This document shows positions 1-8,378 of a DNA stretch of 64,000 bases, piece by piece (position 1 is the stretch's first letter; each line of letters begins with the position of its first letter). Source of the stretch: Mycobacterium sp. PSTR-4-N. Lineage in GTDB: Bacteria > Actinomycetota > Actinomycetes > Mycobacteriales > Mycobacteriaceae. The notes beneath the pieces are model-generated. The model did no database searches, was not told the origin of the DNA, and saw nothing but the letters and a program-made list of their open reading frames with translations. The stretch is from NCBI RefSeq assembly GCF_022348085.1, contig NZ_JAKRFN010000018.1, positions 1 through 64,000 of the forward strand, in the 5' to 3' direction. Both the position numbers and the translations under genes were made by a program.

Positions 1-294
1 ATCACGGGCATCGGTCTTCACCCGATCACCGCACGGACGCACCAACTTCGACGGAGCAGCGACCAGACACGACACCTCGTTGTCCAGCAGTGCCCGGGCC
101 AACCCGAAACCTGTCGGGCCTGCTTCACAGGTCACCGCGACCGGGCCGGGTAACCCTTGTACCCAGTCCAGGATCTCGCGGTGATCGGTACCGAGCCGGC
201 GCGTGAACACCTCACCGGTCTCACCGTCTAACCCACACCCGAATACCGAACGTGCATGCACGTCCAAGCCAACACTCGTACGCTGAATCTTCAC
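1..294 (-). CDS. IS110-family transposase (DEDD recombinase), N-terminal part
   Basis: This is the N-terminal RuvC-like DEDD domain of an IS110-family transposase; the rest, including the C-terminal catalytic-serine domain, lies beyond base 1. GTG start at 294. Visible family motifs are GLDVHA (first catalytic Asp), CEAGPTGFGLARAL (catalytic Glu, about residues 56-69) and KTDARD at the window edge (the last two Asp). No stop or frameshift occurs in the 98 visible codons, so the element may be intact. In this family the transposase acts with an RNA made from the element's non-coding end, which is consistent with the structured stretch immediately upstream. Confidence 0.88.
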   Translation of the reverse strand, partial: MKIQRTSVGLDVHARSVFGCGLDGETGEVFTRRLGTDHREILDWVQGLPGPVAVTCEAGPTGFGLARALLDNEVSCLVAAPSKLVRPCGDRVKTDARD

Positions 295-376
295 TGGGGC
301 CTCCCACAGTTGTGGCTCTACCGGCCAGGACCCAATTCCTGACGGCAACCCACGTTCACATGTGGTGAGGCCCCAG
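294..376 (-). ncRNA. candidate IS110 bridge RNA region (structured 5' end)
   Basis: On the minus strand, CTGGGGCCTC (376-367) pairs perfectly with GAGGCCCCAG (303-294). The stem continues with CCACA/TGTGG after one bulged base, enclosing about 50 nt. It sits directly upstream of the transposase start, where IS110-group elements encode the bridge RNA. The full RNA would be expected to be longer than this hairpin, and the target and donor loops cannot be assigned from one copy. It may equally be only a 5'-UTR hairpin. Confidence 0.35.
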
Positions 377-390
377 CCTCCCCATAGCGT

Positions 391-672
391 CTATTCCGCG
401 GGAGGTGGGGGCGCGGATGGCGGGGCGGCGGGGGCCGGATCGGGTGCCCGCAGCCGTGCGACCGCGAGCACCACCAACACTCCGGCGATCGTCGCCAGCA
501 GCAGCGACAGCGTCAGCAGCGGCGCGTAGTACACCACCGACGTGGTCGACGGCTGCCCGTCGAGCACCGGAGCGACGACCACGGTCCGGCTCGCCGCGAG
601 CCAGCTGGCCACGCACCCGACGGCCGCCAGCACCCCAAGCGTCAGAACGACGAGGGTCCGCCTGCGGGTCAC
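391..672 (-). CDS. small membrane protein with proline-rich tail
   Basis: A 93-residue protein with two hydrophobic segments (about 7-27 and 48-72) and a Pro/Ala-rich C-terminus (RAPDPAPAAPPSAPPPPAE). No family recognised. GTG start at 672 overlaps the stop of the upstream DUF3093 gene (GTGA, 669-672), so it is the last cistron of the heme operon. The IS110 element ends within about 14 bp of its stop codon, so the C-terminus could have been altered by the insertion; the native length is unknown. Confidence 0.75.
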   Translation of the reverse strand: MTRRRTLVVLTLGVLAAVGCVASWLAASRTVVVAPVLDGQPSTTSVVYYAPLLTLSLLLATIAGVLVVLAVARLRAPDPAPAAPPSAPPPPAE

Positions 673-1166
673 GAGGCCTTCTCCGGCGGGATGCGCTCCT
701 CGAGCAGGTTGGTCAATGCCGCGCGCAGCTGCTTGTCCTTGCGAGCCCACGCCTGCGCGGTCCGATCGTTCGTCAGCCGCAGCCCGATACCGGTGCGGCC
801 CCGCGGCACGCCCGTCAGCTCGCCCAGCGCGCGGGCGTACTGCCACTTCGGCGCCTCCGCGCCGTCCGCCTCGGGGTACACCCGCACGATGTCGGCGGTC
901 CGCGTGGTTTCGGTCCCCTGGCGCAGCGTGTCGGCGGTGAGCTCGACCGAGGTGTGGATGCGTGCCGCTTTGACCTGGATGCCGAGGAAGAACGTCACGA
1001 GGACGAAGAACGCGACGGGGACCAGCCACTGGACGTAGCCCGCCGAGATCTGGATCAACGCCATGGCGATACCGGCCCCTGGTCCGGCCAGCACCCACAG
1101 CCAGCTGGCACCCTGCTCGTAGAACAGCACCTCGCTCGCAGGCGGCGGTGCGGGAGATTCGGTCAC
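669..1166 (-). CDS. DUF3093-like membrane protein
   Basis: A 165-residue protein with two membrane helices (about 21-39 and 46-65) followed by a soluble domain. The layout (WLWVLAGPG helix pair, an IHTSVELTADTLRQG strand region, then GIGLRLTNDRTAQAWA) resembles DUF3093 proteins of actinobacteria, whose function is unknown. GTG start at 1166 overlaps the preceding stop by 4 bp, so it is translationally coupled inside the hem operon. The family assignment is from the fold pattern only. Confidence 0.78.
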   Translation of the reverse strand: MTESPAPPPASEVLFYEQGASWLWVLAGPGAGIAMALIQISAGYVQWLVPVAFFVLVTFFLGIQVKAARIHTSVELTADTLRQGTETTRTADIVRVYPEADGAEAPKWQYARALGELTGVPRGRTGIGLRLTNDRTAQAWARKDKQLRAALTNLLEERIPPEKAS

Positions 1167-1615
1167 GGCAGCTCCTTGCCCTCCGGTGCACGGTCGTACC
1201 AGGCACGAGCGTGCGGCCGCGTCATCAGGGCCGCGCCCACGAGGATCGGAAGCGCGGCCACCAGGATCAGCGGTTGCCCCACCCCGAAACCCACGGCGAG
1301 CAGCAGGACGACGCCGACCAGCGAGAACGCCAGGGCCAAGGTGGCCATCCGGAACCGGCTGTCGCCCGCGCGGGCCTTGCCCGCCAAAAACGCCAGGGCG
1401 CCGGCGGCCAGCACCGCCCCGACGCCGATCAGGCGGTACACCGTCAGGTAGTTGCGGACGCGCTCGTCACTCACTTCGGCCGGAATCGCGAGCCTCGCCG
1501 CGTCGAACGTCGCGGTCGCCGACAGCAACCCGCCGACGATCATGATGACGGCGCCGCCCATGAAGCACCAGAACGCGGCGTCGACGAGGCGGGGACGGGA
1601 AGCGGAGGTCGGCAT
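1163..1615 (-). CDS. four-helix membrane protein of the hem operon
   Basis: An integral membrane protein of about 150 residues with four predicted helices and no recognised catalytic motif. It occupies the position of the small Rv0514-type membrane protein downstream of hemB in M. tuberculosis. ATG at 1615 is preferred. A TTG at 1633, touching the stop of the upstream gene (1634), would add MATLTP and keep the cistrons coupled; neither has a convincing ribosome site. Its stop overlaps the next start (GTGA, 1163-1166). Confidence 0.78.
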   Translation of the reverse strand: MPTSASRPRLVDAAFWCFMGGAVIMIVGGLLSATATFDAARLAIPAEVSDERVRNYLTVYRLIGVGAVLAAGALAFLAGKARAGDSRFRMATLALAFSLVGVVLLLAVGFGVGQPLILVAALPILVGAALMTRPHARAWYDRAPEGKELP

Positions 1616-1633
1616 CGGGGTCAGGGTAGCCAA

Positions 1634-2065
1634 TCAGCGGCTGAAGAAGTCGTGGGCGTCTTTGCGGTGGAGCAGGAACACGCCGCCGCACACCAGCACA
1701 GAGCCGACGATCACCACGGCGGCGTAGATCAGGGCGGCCACCTCGGGTCGGTCGACGGTGAACAACTCGCTGACCGAGAACACCACGGCCGCGATCGCCC
1801 CGCCGGTCAGACACGTGCGCACCCACCGGTAGCCCTGCCGCAACAGCACGAGGAACGTCGCCACCACCGAGACCAGCACCGCGAGGAACACGATCGTGAT
1901 GGCCAGCATCAGCCCGCCGGCCCGCTGCGGGCCAGACACCAGATCCACGACGAACCCGGCCGTCAGCAGCGGCAGCGCGACGACCCACAGCCAGAAGCCG
2001 GTGTCCACATCCGGCGGGCGGGTGGGAGGAGACCCGGGCGGGCGGGCTGGATTCGGCTCCGTCAC
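1634..2065 (-). CDS. four-helix membrane protein downstream of hemB (Rv0513-like)
   Basis: A 143-residue protein with a proline-rich cytoplasmic start (NPARPPGSPPTRPPD) and four predicted membrane helices between residues 23 and 133. Position and size match the membrane protein directly after hemB in M. tuberculosis (Rv0513), which has no assigned function. GTG start at 2065 overlaps the hemB stop by 4 bp, implying translational coupling. A role in heme or porphyrin handling is only suggested by the operon. Confidence 0.82.
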   Translation of the reverse strand: MTEPNPARPPGSPPTRPPDVDTGFWLWVVALPLLTAGFVVDLVSGPQRAGGLMLAITIVFLAVLVSVVATFLVLLRQGYRWVRTCLTGGAIAAVVFSVSELFTVDRPEVAALIYAAVVIVGSVLVCGGVFLLHRKDAHDFFSR

Positions 2066-3042
2066 GAGAGGCGACGTGCCACGTCGGCGGCCCAGTAGGT
2101 CAGCACGAGGTCGGCGCCTGCCCGGACGATGCCGGTCAACGACTCGAGCACCACCGTGTCGAGGTCGATCCAGCCGTTGTCGGCGGCCGCGCAGATCATC
2201 GAGTACTCCCCCGACACCTGGTATGCGGCGACGGGAACGGGTGACCGGTCCGCAGCGGCCCGGACGATGTCGAGATAGGACATCGCGGGTTTGACCATGA
2301 TTATGTCGGCGCCCTCGTCGATGTCGAGGTCCACCTCGTGCAGCGCTTCGCGGGCGTTGCCCGGCTCCTGCTGATAGGTGCGGCGATCGCCCTGCAGGCT
2401 GGAGGACACCGCATCGCGGAAGGGGCCGTAGAAGCCGGAGGCGAACTTCGCGGCATAGGCCAGGATCGCGGTGTCGAGGTGGCCTGCGGCGTCGAGTCCC
2501 TCGCGGATGGCCGCCACCTGGCCGTCCATCATGCCGCTGGGTCCCACCATGTGTGCACCCGAATCCGCTTGCGCCACAGCGAGTTCGACATAGCGACGGT
2601 TGGTGGCGTCATTGTCGACCCGGCCCCGCTCGTCGACCACTCCGCAGTGTCCGTGATCGGTGAACTCGTCGAGGCACGTGTCGGCCATCAGCACCGTGGC
2701 GTCACCGAGGTCGGCGGACAGATCCCGCAGGGCGACGTTGAGGATGCCGTCGTGATCGGTACCGGCCGAGCCGCGCGCGTCCTTGTCCTCGTCGCGCGGC
2801 ACGCCGAACAGCATCAGCCCGCCGACACCGGCGTCGACCGCGTCGGCGGCCGCGCGGCGCAGCGACTCCCGGGTGTGTTGGTAGACCCCGGGCATCGAGG
2901 CGATGGGCCGGGGTTCGTCGATACCGTCGGCGACGAACATCGGCAGCACGAGTTGACGTGCCTGCAGCGACGTCTCGGACACCAACCGGCGCAGCGCAGG
3001 CGTGGTCCGCAACCGCCGGGGACGATGACTCGGGTAGGGCAT
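2062..3042 (-). CDS. hemB: delta-aminolevulinic acid dehydratase (porphobilinogen synthase)
   Basis: Condenses two 5-aminolevulinate molecules to porphobilinogen, the second common step of tetrapyrrole synthesis in the cytosol. The 326 residues match the usual family length. Catalytic lysines are visible at K199 (AYAAKFASGFYG) and K251 (IIMVKPA, Schiff base). The metal-site segment DTCLDEFTDHGHCG (121-134) keeps two cysteines of the zinc type but has Asp where zinc enzymes have the middle Cys, so it is intermediate between zinc and magnesium classes. ATG at 3042; the hemD stop is 14 bp upstream. An open extension farther upstream lies inside hemD and was not used. Confidence 0.97.
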   Translation of the reverse strand: MPYPSHRPRRLRTTPALRRLVSETSLQARQLVLPMFVADGIDEPRPIASMPGVYQHTRESLRRAAADAVDAGVGGLMLFGVPRDEDKDARGSAGTDHDGILNVALRDLSADLGDATVLMADTCLDEFTDHGHCGVVDERGRVDNDATNRRYVELAVAQADSGAHMVGPSGMMDGQVAAIREGLDAAGHLDTAILAYAAKFASGFYGPFRDAVSSSLQGDRRTYQQEPGNAREALHEVDLDIDEGADIIMVKPAMSYLDIVRAAADRSPVPVAAYQVSGEYSMICAAADNGWIDLDTVVLESLTGIVRAGADLVLTYWAADVARRLS

Positions 3043-3056
3043 GACCGTCCTTGCGG

Positions 3057-4742
3057 TTAGCGGCGGCGGCTCTTCTTCCGCGGCGGCGGCAGCGCACCCT
3101 CGGCCCGCAGCCGGGCGGCGTGCTCGGCCAGTGCCTCGACGAGCGGTCCGACTGCGGCCACCTCCGGCTGGACGTCCACGCGCAGCCCGAATTCTGCTGC
3201 CGTCTCGGCGGTTTTCGGTCCGATGCACGCCACGATGGTGCGGGCGTGCGGCTTGCCGGCGATGCCGACCAGGTTGCGCACCGTGGAGCTCGAGGTGAAG
3301 CAGACCGCGTCGAAACCACCGGTCTTGATCATCTCGCGGGTGTGTGCCGGCGGCGGCGCGGCACGCACCGTCCGGTAGGCGGTGACGTCCTCGATCTCCC
3401 AGCCCCGCTCGCGCAGCCCTTCGGCCAGCGTCTCGGTCGCGATGTCCGCGCGCGGCAACAGGACCCGATTGACCGGGTCGAAAACGTCGTCGTAGGGCGG
3501 GAATTCGTCGAGCAACCCGAGCGAGCTCTGCTCGCCGGTGGGCACCAGCTCGGGGTTGATCCCGAAGGCGCGGACCCGGTCCGCGGTGGCCTGACCGACG
3601 CAGGCGATCTTCACGCCCGAGAACGCGCGGGCGTCGAGACCGAACTCGTTGAACTTCTCCCACACCGCGCGCACGGCGTTGGTGGAGGTGAACACGACCC
3701 ACTGGAACCGGCCGTCGACCAGACCCTTGACGGCCCTTTCCATCTGGGCGGGGCTGCGCGGCGGCTCGACCGCGATGGTCGGCACCTCGATCGGCAGCGC
3801 GCCGTGCCCGACGAGCCGCTCGCTCATCTCACCGGCCTGGTCCTTGGTACGGGGTACCAGCACGGTCCAGCCGTACAGGGCGCGGCTCTCCCACCAGTTC
3901 AGCTTGGCGCGGTTGGCGACGGTGCGGCCGATCGTGACGACGAGCGTGCCGGTGAGCGGACCGGATGGCTCCACGCCGGCGGGCTTGTCCAGCACAGCCT
4001 TGTCGAGCAGGCCGGCCAGTGTGGTCTCGACGGAGCGCTGCGCGCAGGTGGTGCCGTTGGCGGTCACCACGGCGGGGGTGCCGTCGGCGAGGCCGTATTC
4101 GATCAGCGTGCGGGCGGCCTCGGGCAGGTGCGATGCGGTCGCGTGCAGGATCAGCGGCCCGGGTGCGGCGGCCAGCGCCGCCCAATCCACCTGCGGATCG
4201 CGCACGTCGGCGACGGTGTGCGACGAGCCCAGCGGCAGGCCCGCGTAGGTCGGCACGGCCGAGGTGTCGGGCAGACCCGGAACGATCTCGAACGTCAGCT
4301 GGGTGCGGGCGAGCGCGTTGACCTCGGTGATGACCGCGTCGATCGACAGCGGGTCACCGGCGACCAGCCGGACCACGTCGACACCGGTGCGCGCCTCGGT
4401 GGCCAGCATCTTGGCGACCTCGGACGGATCGCCCAGCGCGGGCCGGATGTCGGGGCCACCGGGGATGGCGGCCTCGGCCGCCTCCGCGGGCGCGTCAGCC
4501 GCGGACGCATCTTTGGGCTCTGCCGCCTCGGCCGGCAGCGGCCCTGACGGCGGAGGCAGTTCGGAGCCGACCAGCGCGAGCACCGCTTCGGGTACGTCGG
4601 GGTCGACGAACACCAAGGCCGCGTTGGCCAATACAGTGCGGGCGCGCGTCGTCAGCAGGCCCGGGTCACCGGGTCCCGAACCGACGAAGGTGATGCGGCC
4701 GGGCTTGCCCTTGCGTCCTCGCAAGGTCATCTGGCGAGTCAT
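3057..4742 (-). CDS. hemD: bifunctional uroporphyrinogen-III C-methyltransferase/uroporphyrinogen-III synthase
   Basis: A 561-residue fusion. Residues about 12-270 are a tetrapyrrole methylase (SUMT/CobA type, opening VGSGPGDPGLLTTRA). Residues about 290-550 are uroporphyrinogen-III synthase (VLVPRTKDQAGEMSERL, VVFTSTNAVRAV, VCFTSSSTVRNLVG). It therefore closes hydroxymethylbilane to uroporphyrinogen III and could divert it to precorrin-2 for siroheme or B12. An Ala/Pro/Glu-rich insert at about 59-95 interrupts the methylase domain, so methylase activity is less certain than synthase activity. Start ATG overlaps the hemC stop (ATGA, 4739-4742). The two-domain layout is usual in mycobacteria. 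Confidence 0.95.
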   Translation of the reverse strand: MTRQMTLRGRKGKPGRITFVGSGPGDPGLLTTRARTVLANAALVFVDPDVPEAVLALVGSELPPPSGPLPAEAAEPKDASAADAPAEAAEAAIPGGPDIRPALGDPSEVAKMLATEARTGVDVVRLVAGDPLSIDAVITEVNALARTQLTFEIVPGLPDTSAVPTYAGLPLGSSHTVADVRDPQVDWAALAAAPGPLILHATASHLPEAARTLIEYGLADGTPAVVTANGTTCAQRSVETTLAGLLDKAVLDKPAGVEPSGPLTGTLVVTIGRTVANRAKLNWWESRALYGWTVLVPRTKDQAGEMSERLVGHGALPIEVPTIAVEPPRSPAQMERAVKGLVDGRFQWVVFTSTNAVRAVWEKFNEFGLDARAFSGVKIACVGQATADRVRAFGINPELVPTGEQSSLGLLDEFPPYDDVFDPVNRVLLPRADIATETLAEGLRERGWEIEDVTAYRTVRAAPPPAHTREMIKTGGFDAVCFTSSSTVRNLVGIAGKPHARTIVACIGPKTAETAAEFGLRVDVQPEVAAVGPLVEALAEHAARLRAEGALPPPRKKSRRR

Positions 4743-5674
4743 GTCCCTCTCCCGCGTTCGTCCAACAGTTCCCGCGCGCCCAGCTCGAACAGCTCCGCGG
4801 CCACCGAGAGCCCCAGCTCTCGTGCCCGCTCGGGTGTCCCGATACCGGACGCACGGATCACGTCGGATCCGTCCAGCGTCGCCACGCAGCCGCGCAGCGA
4901 CAGCTCTTCGAAGACGCGGCCGTCCTCATCGATCGACTCGACCACCTCGGCGATCGCGCCTACCGGTGCGGTGCACCCCGCCTCCAGTTCGGCGAGCAGG
5001 GTCCGCTCTGCGATGACCGAGGCCCGGGTGTCGGCGTCGTCGAGCTCCGCCAACACCGAGACCAGGCCGGAATCACCGGCACGGCATTCGAGCGCCAATG
5101 CACCTTGGGCCGGCGCCGGCAACATCTGTACCGGCTCCAGCGTCTCGGTGACTGCGTCGAGGCGACCGATGCGGGCCAATCCCGCCCGGGCCACGACGAC
5201 GGCGTCGAGATCACCGCTGCTTACCCTGTTCAACCTGGTATCTAGGTTGCCTCGTAGGGGGCGGATTTCCAAACCGAGACCCAGTGCTCTAAGCTGCGCG
5301 GTCCGCCGCGGGGAGGACGTCCCGATCACCGAGCCGACCGGCAACTCTCCGAGCACCAGCCCGTCGCGGGCCACCAGCGCGTCCCGGGAGTCTTCGCGCA
5401 CCGGGATCGCAGCGATGACGAACCTGGGGTCGGCCGCGGTGGGCAGATCCTTGTAGGAGTGCACCGCCATGTCGACGGTGCCCTCAGCGATCGCCTCGCG
5501 CAGCGCGGCGGTGAACACGCCCACCCCGATATCGGCGATGGGCGCGGAGGAGCGATCCCCCTCGGTGGAGATGATCACGAGCTCGGCGGCGTGCCCGCGA
5601 GCGATCAGTGCGTCGCGGACCGCGCCGGCCTGTGTGGTGGCCAGCAGGCTGCCCCGCGTGCCGATACGGATCAC
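4739..5674 (-). CDS. hemC: porphobilinogen deaminase (hydroxymethylbilane synthase)
   Basis: Polymerises four porphobilinogens into hydroxymethylbilane in the cytosol. 311 residues, normal length. The N-terminal motif IGTRGSLLATTQA, the loop VHSYKDLPT, SPRRTAQLRAL and RPLRGNLDTRL are all present, and the dipyrromethane cofactor cysteine is C234 (EAGCTAPVGA). GTG start at 5674, 7 bp after the hemA stop. The downstream overlap ATGA couples it to hemD. Confidence 0.97.
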   Translation of the reverse strand: MIRIGTRGSLLATTQAGAVRDALIARGHAAELVIISTEGDRSSAPIADIGVGVFTAALREAIAEGTVDMAVHSYKDLPTAADPRFVIAAIPVREDSRDALVARDGLVLGELPVGSVIGTSSPRRTAQLRALGLGLEIRPLRGNLDTRLNRVSSGDLDAVVVARAGLARIGRLDAVTETLEPVQMLPAPAQGALALECRAGDSGLVSVLAELDDADTRASVIAERTLLAELEAGCTAPVGAIAEVVESIDEDGRVFEELSLRGCVATLDGSDVIRASGIGTPERARELGLSVAAELFELGARELLDERGRGT

Positions 5675-5681
5675 TCTGTGA

Positions 5682-7052
5682 TCACTCTGCGCTATCGAGA
5701 TCGGTTGCAGGGATGCTCAACTCATCGACAGCGACAGTGCCGAGCTCGCTGCGGGCCACCGCGTCGACGGCGTGCTGGTCGAGTTCGAACAGCTCGCGCA
5801 GCGCTTCGGCGTAGCTGTCCCCGCCGGGTGCGCCGGCCAGCTGCTTGACGCGCACCGTGGGGGCGTGCAGGAGCTTGTCGACGACCCGGCGCACAGTCTT
5901 GGCGACCTCGTCGCGGTGGGCCGAGTCCAGCTCCGGCAACCGGTTGTCCAGGCGCAGGAGTTCCGCCTCGACCACGTCGGCGGCACGCTGACGCAGTGCG
6001 GTGACGGTCGGGGTGACCTCGGCCATCCGCTGACCGGTCAGGTACTCGGCCACCTCGGCGGCGACGATCGTGCGGGCCGCTTCGGCGTCGGCGTTCGCGG
6101 TGCGCGCGGTCGGTTCCCGCAGGATCCGTTCCATGTCGATGACGTCGACGCCGGGGAGCCCGGCGACTGCGGGATCGATGTCACGGGGCATGCCCAGATC
6201 GCACATCACCAGCTGTTTCGTGCCACCCAACCGCTGCGCCAGGCCGCGGTGCACGTCGGCCAGCGTGACGACGGGCCGCACCGCGCCGGTGCAGCTCACG
6301 ACCACGTCGGCGTCGGTGAGCAGCGGCGGGAGATGATCGAACGGGAAGGCTTCGGCACTCAGCCCGTGGCTGCGGATGTTCTCGGCGAGGTGCTTGGCGC
6401 GCGGCAGTGAGCGATTCACCACATGGACGCGCTCGATTCCGGCACGCATCAGCTGCTTGGCCGCCAGGGCTCCCATCGAACCCGCACCCACCACCACGGC
6501 TGACCGGCCGGCGAGCGATCCGATGCGGGCTTCGGCCATTGCCAGGGCGACGGAGACCACCGATGCACCGGCCGAATCGATACCTGTCTCGGAGTGCACC
6601 CGCTTGCCGACCGACAGTGCCCGCTGGGACAACTCGTGCAGCGTACGGCCCACGGTGTGGTTGGCCTCGGCAGTGGCGTAGGCGCGGCGCACCTGGCCGA
6701 GCACCTGCGCTTCACCGACGACGGCGGAGTCGAGCCCACTCGCCACCGAGAAGAGGTGCTCGACCGCGGCTTCGGCGTAGCGCACATAGGCGTATCGGGT
6801 CAGATCCTGCAGCGACATCCCCGAGTGCTCGCTGAGCACCTGACCGATCACCGAGAGTCCGCCGTGGAACGCCTCGACCACCGCGTACACCTCGACGCGG
6901 TTGCAGGTCGACAACACCATGGCCTCGGTGACCAGCGAAGATTGCAGAATCTGCGCGATGATCTTGGCCTGATCGGCCTCGTCGGTGCTCAGTTGCTCGA
7001 GTACCGACACCGGCGCGCTCCGGTGCGAAACCCCGAAAAGCAATACGCTCAC
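5682..7052 (-). CDS. hemA: glutamyl-tRNA reductase
   Basis: Reduces glutamyl-tRNA(Glu) with NADPH to glutamate-1-semialdehyde, the first committed step of C5-pathway heme synthesis. 456 residues in three domains: N-terminal catalytic (C50 in LSTCNRVEVY; GEAQVLGQV), NADPH-binding Rossmann (VVVGAGSMG, about 187-194) and C-terminal dimerisation helices with an Ala/Gly-rich insert. GTG at 7052 is chosen because GAGGAAG lies just upstream and the protein then starts SVLLFGVSHRSAPV as the family does. It heads the hemACDB run, 56 bp after the glutaredoxin-like gene. Confidence 0.97.
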   Translation of the reverse strand: MSVLLFGVSHRSAPVSVLEQLSTDEADQAKIIAQILQSSLVTEAMVLSTCNRVEVYAVVEAFHGGLSVIGQVLSEHSGMSLQDLTRYAYVRYAEAAVEHLFSVASGLDSAVVGEAQVLGQVRRAYATAEANHTVGRTLHELSQRALSVGKRVHSETGIDSAGASVVSVALAMAEARIGSLAGRSAVVVGAGSMGALAAKQLMRAGIERVHVVNRSLPRAKHLAENIRSHGLSAEAFPFDHLPPLLTDADVVVSCTGAVRPVVTLADVHRGLAQRLGGTKQLVMCDLGMPRDIDPAVAGLPGVDVIDMERILREPTARTANADAEAARTIVAAEVAEYLTGQRMAEVTPTVTALRQRAADVVEAELLRLDNRLPELDSAHRDEVAKTVRRVVDKLLHAPTVRVKQLAGAPGGDSYAEALRELFELDQHAVDAVARSELGTVAVDELSIPATDLDSAE

Positions 7053-7108
7053 GGCTTCCTCACCACCCCACCAAGGTAGTCGCTGACCAAGTGGGCGGCC
7101 AAATTCGC

Positions 7109-7363
7109 TCAGCCGGCCAGATCCGCTCGCAGCCTCGCCTCGTCGAGTTCCCAGTAGCTGTGCTCGACGCCGTCGAGCAGCACGACGGGCAACCGATCCC
7201 CGTATTCGGCGCGCAGGGCCTTGTCGCCGGCCGCGGCGGCCTCGTCCACGTCCGTGACGCTGAGCATGAACCCGAGCTCGTCCCGCAACGCATCCAGCCG
7301 CTCGGCCGCCTTCTGACACAGCGAGCAACCCTGGCGGGTGAGCAGGTGCACGGCGCGATCCAC
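7109..7363 (-). CDS. glutaredoxin-like protein (DUF836 type)
   Basis: An 84-residue thioredoxin-fold protein with an N-terminal redox motif C-S-L-C (residues 13-16: RQGCSLCQKA) and the cis-Pro segment RLPVVLLDG. It corresponds to the small glutaredoxin-like gene upstream of hemA in M. tuberculosis (Rv0508). GTG start at 7363 with GGCGGG just ahead; the upstream serB1-like gene diverges 39 bp away, so this is probably the first cistron of the heme operon. A redox link to HemA's catalytic cysteine is possible but unproven. Confidence 0.85.
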   Translation of the reverse strand: MDRAVHLLTRQGCSLCQKAAERLDALRDELGFMLSVTDVDEAAAAGDKALRAEYGDRLPVVLLDGVEHSYWELDEARLRADLAG

Positions 7364-7389
7364 CCCGCCAGTATCCCGACCCGGTGACC

Positions 7390-7395
7390 TAGTGT
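7390..7395 (+). promoter_or_regulatory. -10 element (TAGTGT) of serB1-like gene, leaderless
   Basis: TAGTGT lies 7 nt before the GTG at 7403. This is the mycobacterial TANNNT -10 spacing for transcripts that begin at the start codon, and no Shine-Dalgarno sequence is visible. Confidence 0.5.
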
Positions 7396-7402
7396 TGTAC
7401 CC

Positions 7403-8314
7403 GTGTCCGACGGTACTGAGATCGGCATCGAATCACGGGCGCAGGAGATCGCCGGGGAGAGCAGCGCCGCGGTCGCCGCCGACGGCGTCACCGAACCGGC
7501 CATCGAGCTGGGTGACGAGCTACCGGGCCCGCCCCCGCCGCCTCCGGACCTGACCGCCGCGGCGTTCTTCGACGTGGACAACACGCTGGTGCACGGCTCG
7601 TCGCTGGTGCATTTCGCTCGTGGCCTGGCGGCCCGCGAGTACTTCACCTACAAAGACCTGGCCCGGTTCGCGATGGCGCAGGCGAAGTTCCAGCTGACCG
7701 GACGCGAGAACAGCGACGACGTCGCGGCGGGGCGACGCAAGGCGCTGGCGTTCATCGAGGGCCGCTCGACCGCCGAGCTGGTGGCGCTCGGCGAGGAGAT
7801 CTACGACGAGATCATCGCCGACAAGATCTGGCCGGGCACCCGCGCGCTGGCGCAGATGCACCTCGATGCCGGTCAGCAGGTGTGGCTGGTCACCGCGACG
7901 CCGTACGAGCTGGCCGACACGATCGCGCGCAGACTCGGGCTCACCGGCGCGCTGGGCACCGTCGCCGAGTCGATCGACGGTGTGTTCACCGGGCGCCTGG
8001 TCGGCGACATCCTGCACGGCACCGGCAAGGCGCACGCCGTGCGCTCGCTGGCCATCCGCGAGGGCCTCAACCTGCGCCGATGCACCGCCTACTCCGACAG
8101 CTTCAACGACGTGCCGATGCTGTCACTGGTCGGGACGGCGGTGGCGATCAACCCCGACGCCGACCTGCGCGAGCTCGCCCGCGAGCGAGGCTGGGAGATT
8201 CGCGATTTCCGCACCGCACGCAAAGCGGCCCGCATCGGGGTGCCCTCGGCGCTCGCCCTGGGTGCCGTCGGCGGCGCGCTCGCTGCCGTGGTGTCCCGTC
8301 GCGACCCGAAATAG
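7403..8314 (+). CDS. serB1: HAD-superfamily hydrolase (SerB1-like phosphatase)
   Basis: A 303-residue HAD-IB phosphatase annotated in mycobacteria as SerB1 (phosphoserine phosphatase family). Motif I FFDVDNTL (about 55-62), motif II TATP, the motif III lysine in GKAHAVR and motif IV YSDSFNDVPML are all present. A 45-residue acidic/Pro-rich N-terminal tail (ending PPPPPP) precedes the domain, and a hydrophobic helix near the C-terminus may anchor it to the membrane. The true substrate is not certain: the mycobacterial serine-pathway phosphatase is usually assigned to SerB2. Confidence 0.85.
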   Translation: MSDGTEIGIESRAQEIAGESSAAVAADGVTEPAIELGDELPGPPPPPPDLTAAAFFDVDNTLVHGSSLVHFARGLAAREYFTYKDLARFAMAQAKFQLTGRENSDDVAAGRRKALAFIEGRSTAELVALGEEIYDEIIADKIWPGTRALAQMHLDAGQQVWLVTATPYELADTIARRLGLTGALGTVAESIDGVFTGRLVGDILHGTGKAHAVRSLAIREGLNLRRCTAYSDSFNDVPMLSLVGTAVAINPDADLRELARERGWEIRDFRTARKAARIGVPSALALGAVGGALAAVVSRRDPK

Positions 8315-8378
8315 CTCACGGGCGCCGCTGATAGGCTCGCGCCGCAGTGACGACAGCGGAGACGAAAGCGGGTCACGC

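Larger units (their letters stand above)
1..376 (-). mobile_element. IS110-family insertion sequence, 5' end only
   Basis: The window opens inside an insertion sequence: the first 98 codons of an IS110-type transposase on the minus strand plus its upstream non-coding end, which contains a strong inverted repeat (294-303 with 367-376). The outer boundary cannot be fixed without an empty site. It must lie between about 377 and 390, because a resident gene ends at 391. IS110 elements usually lack long terminal inverted repeats, so the repeat is read as RNA structure rather than as an IS end. Confidence 0.75.
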
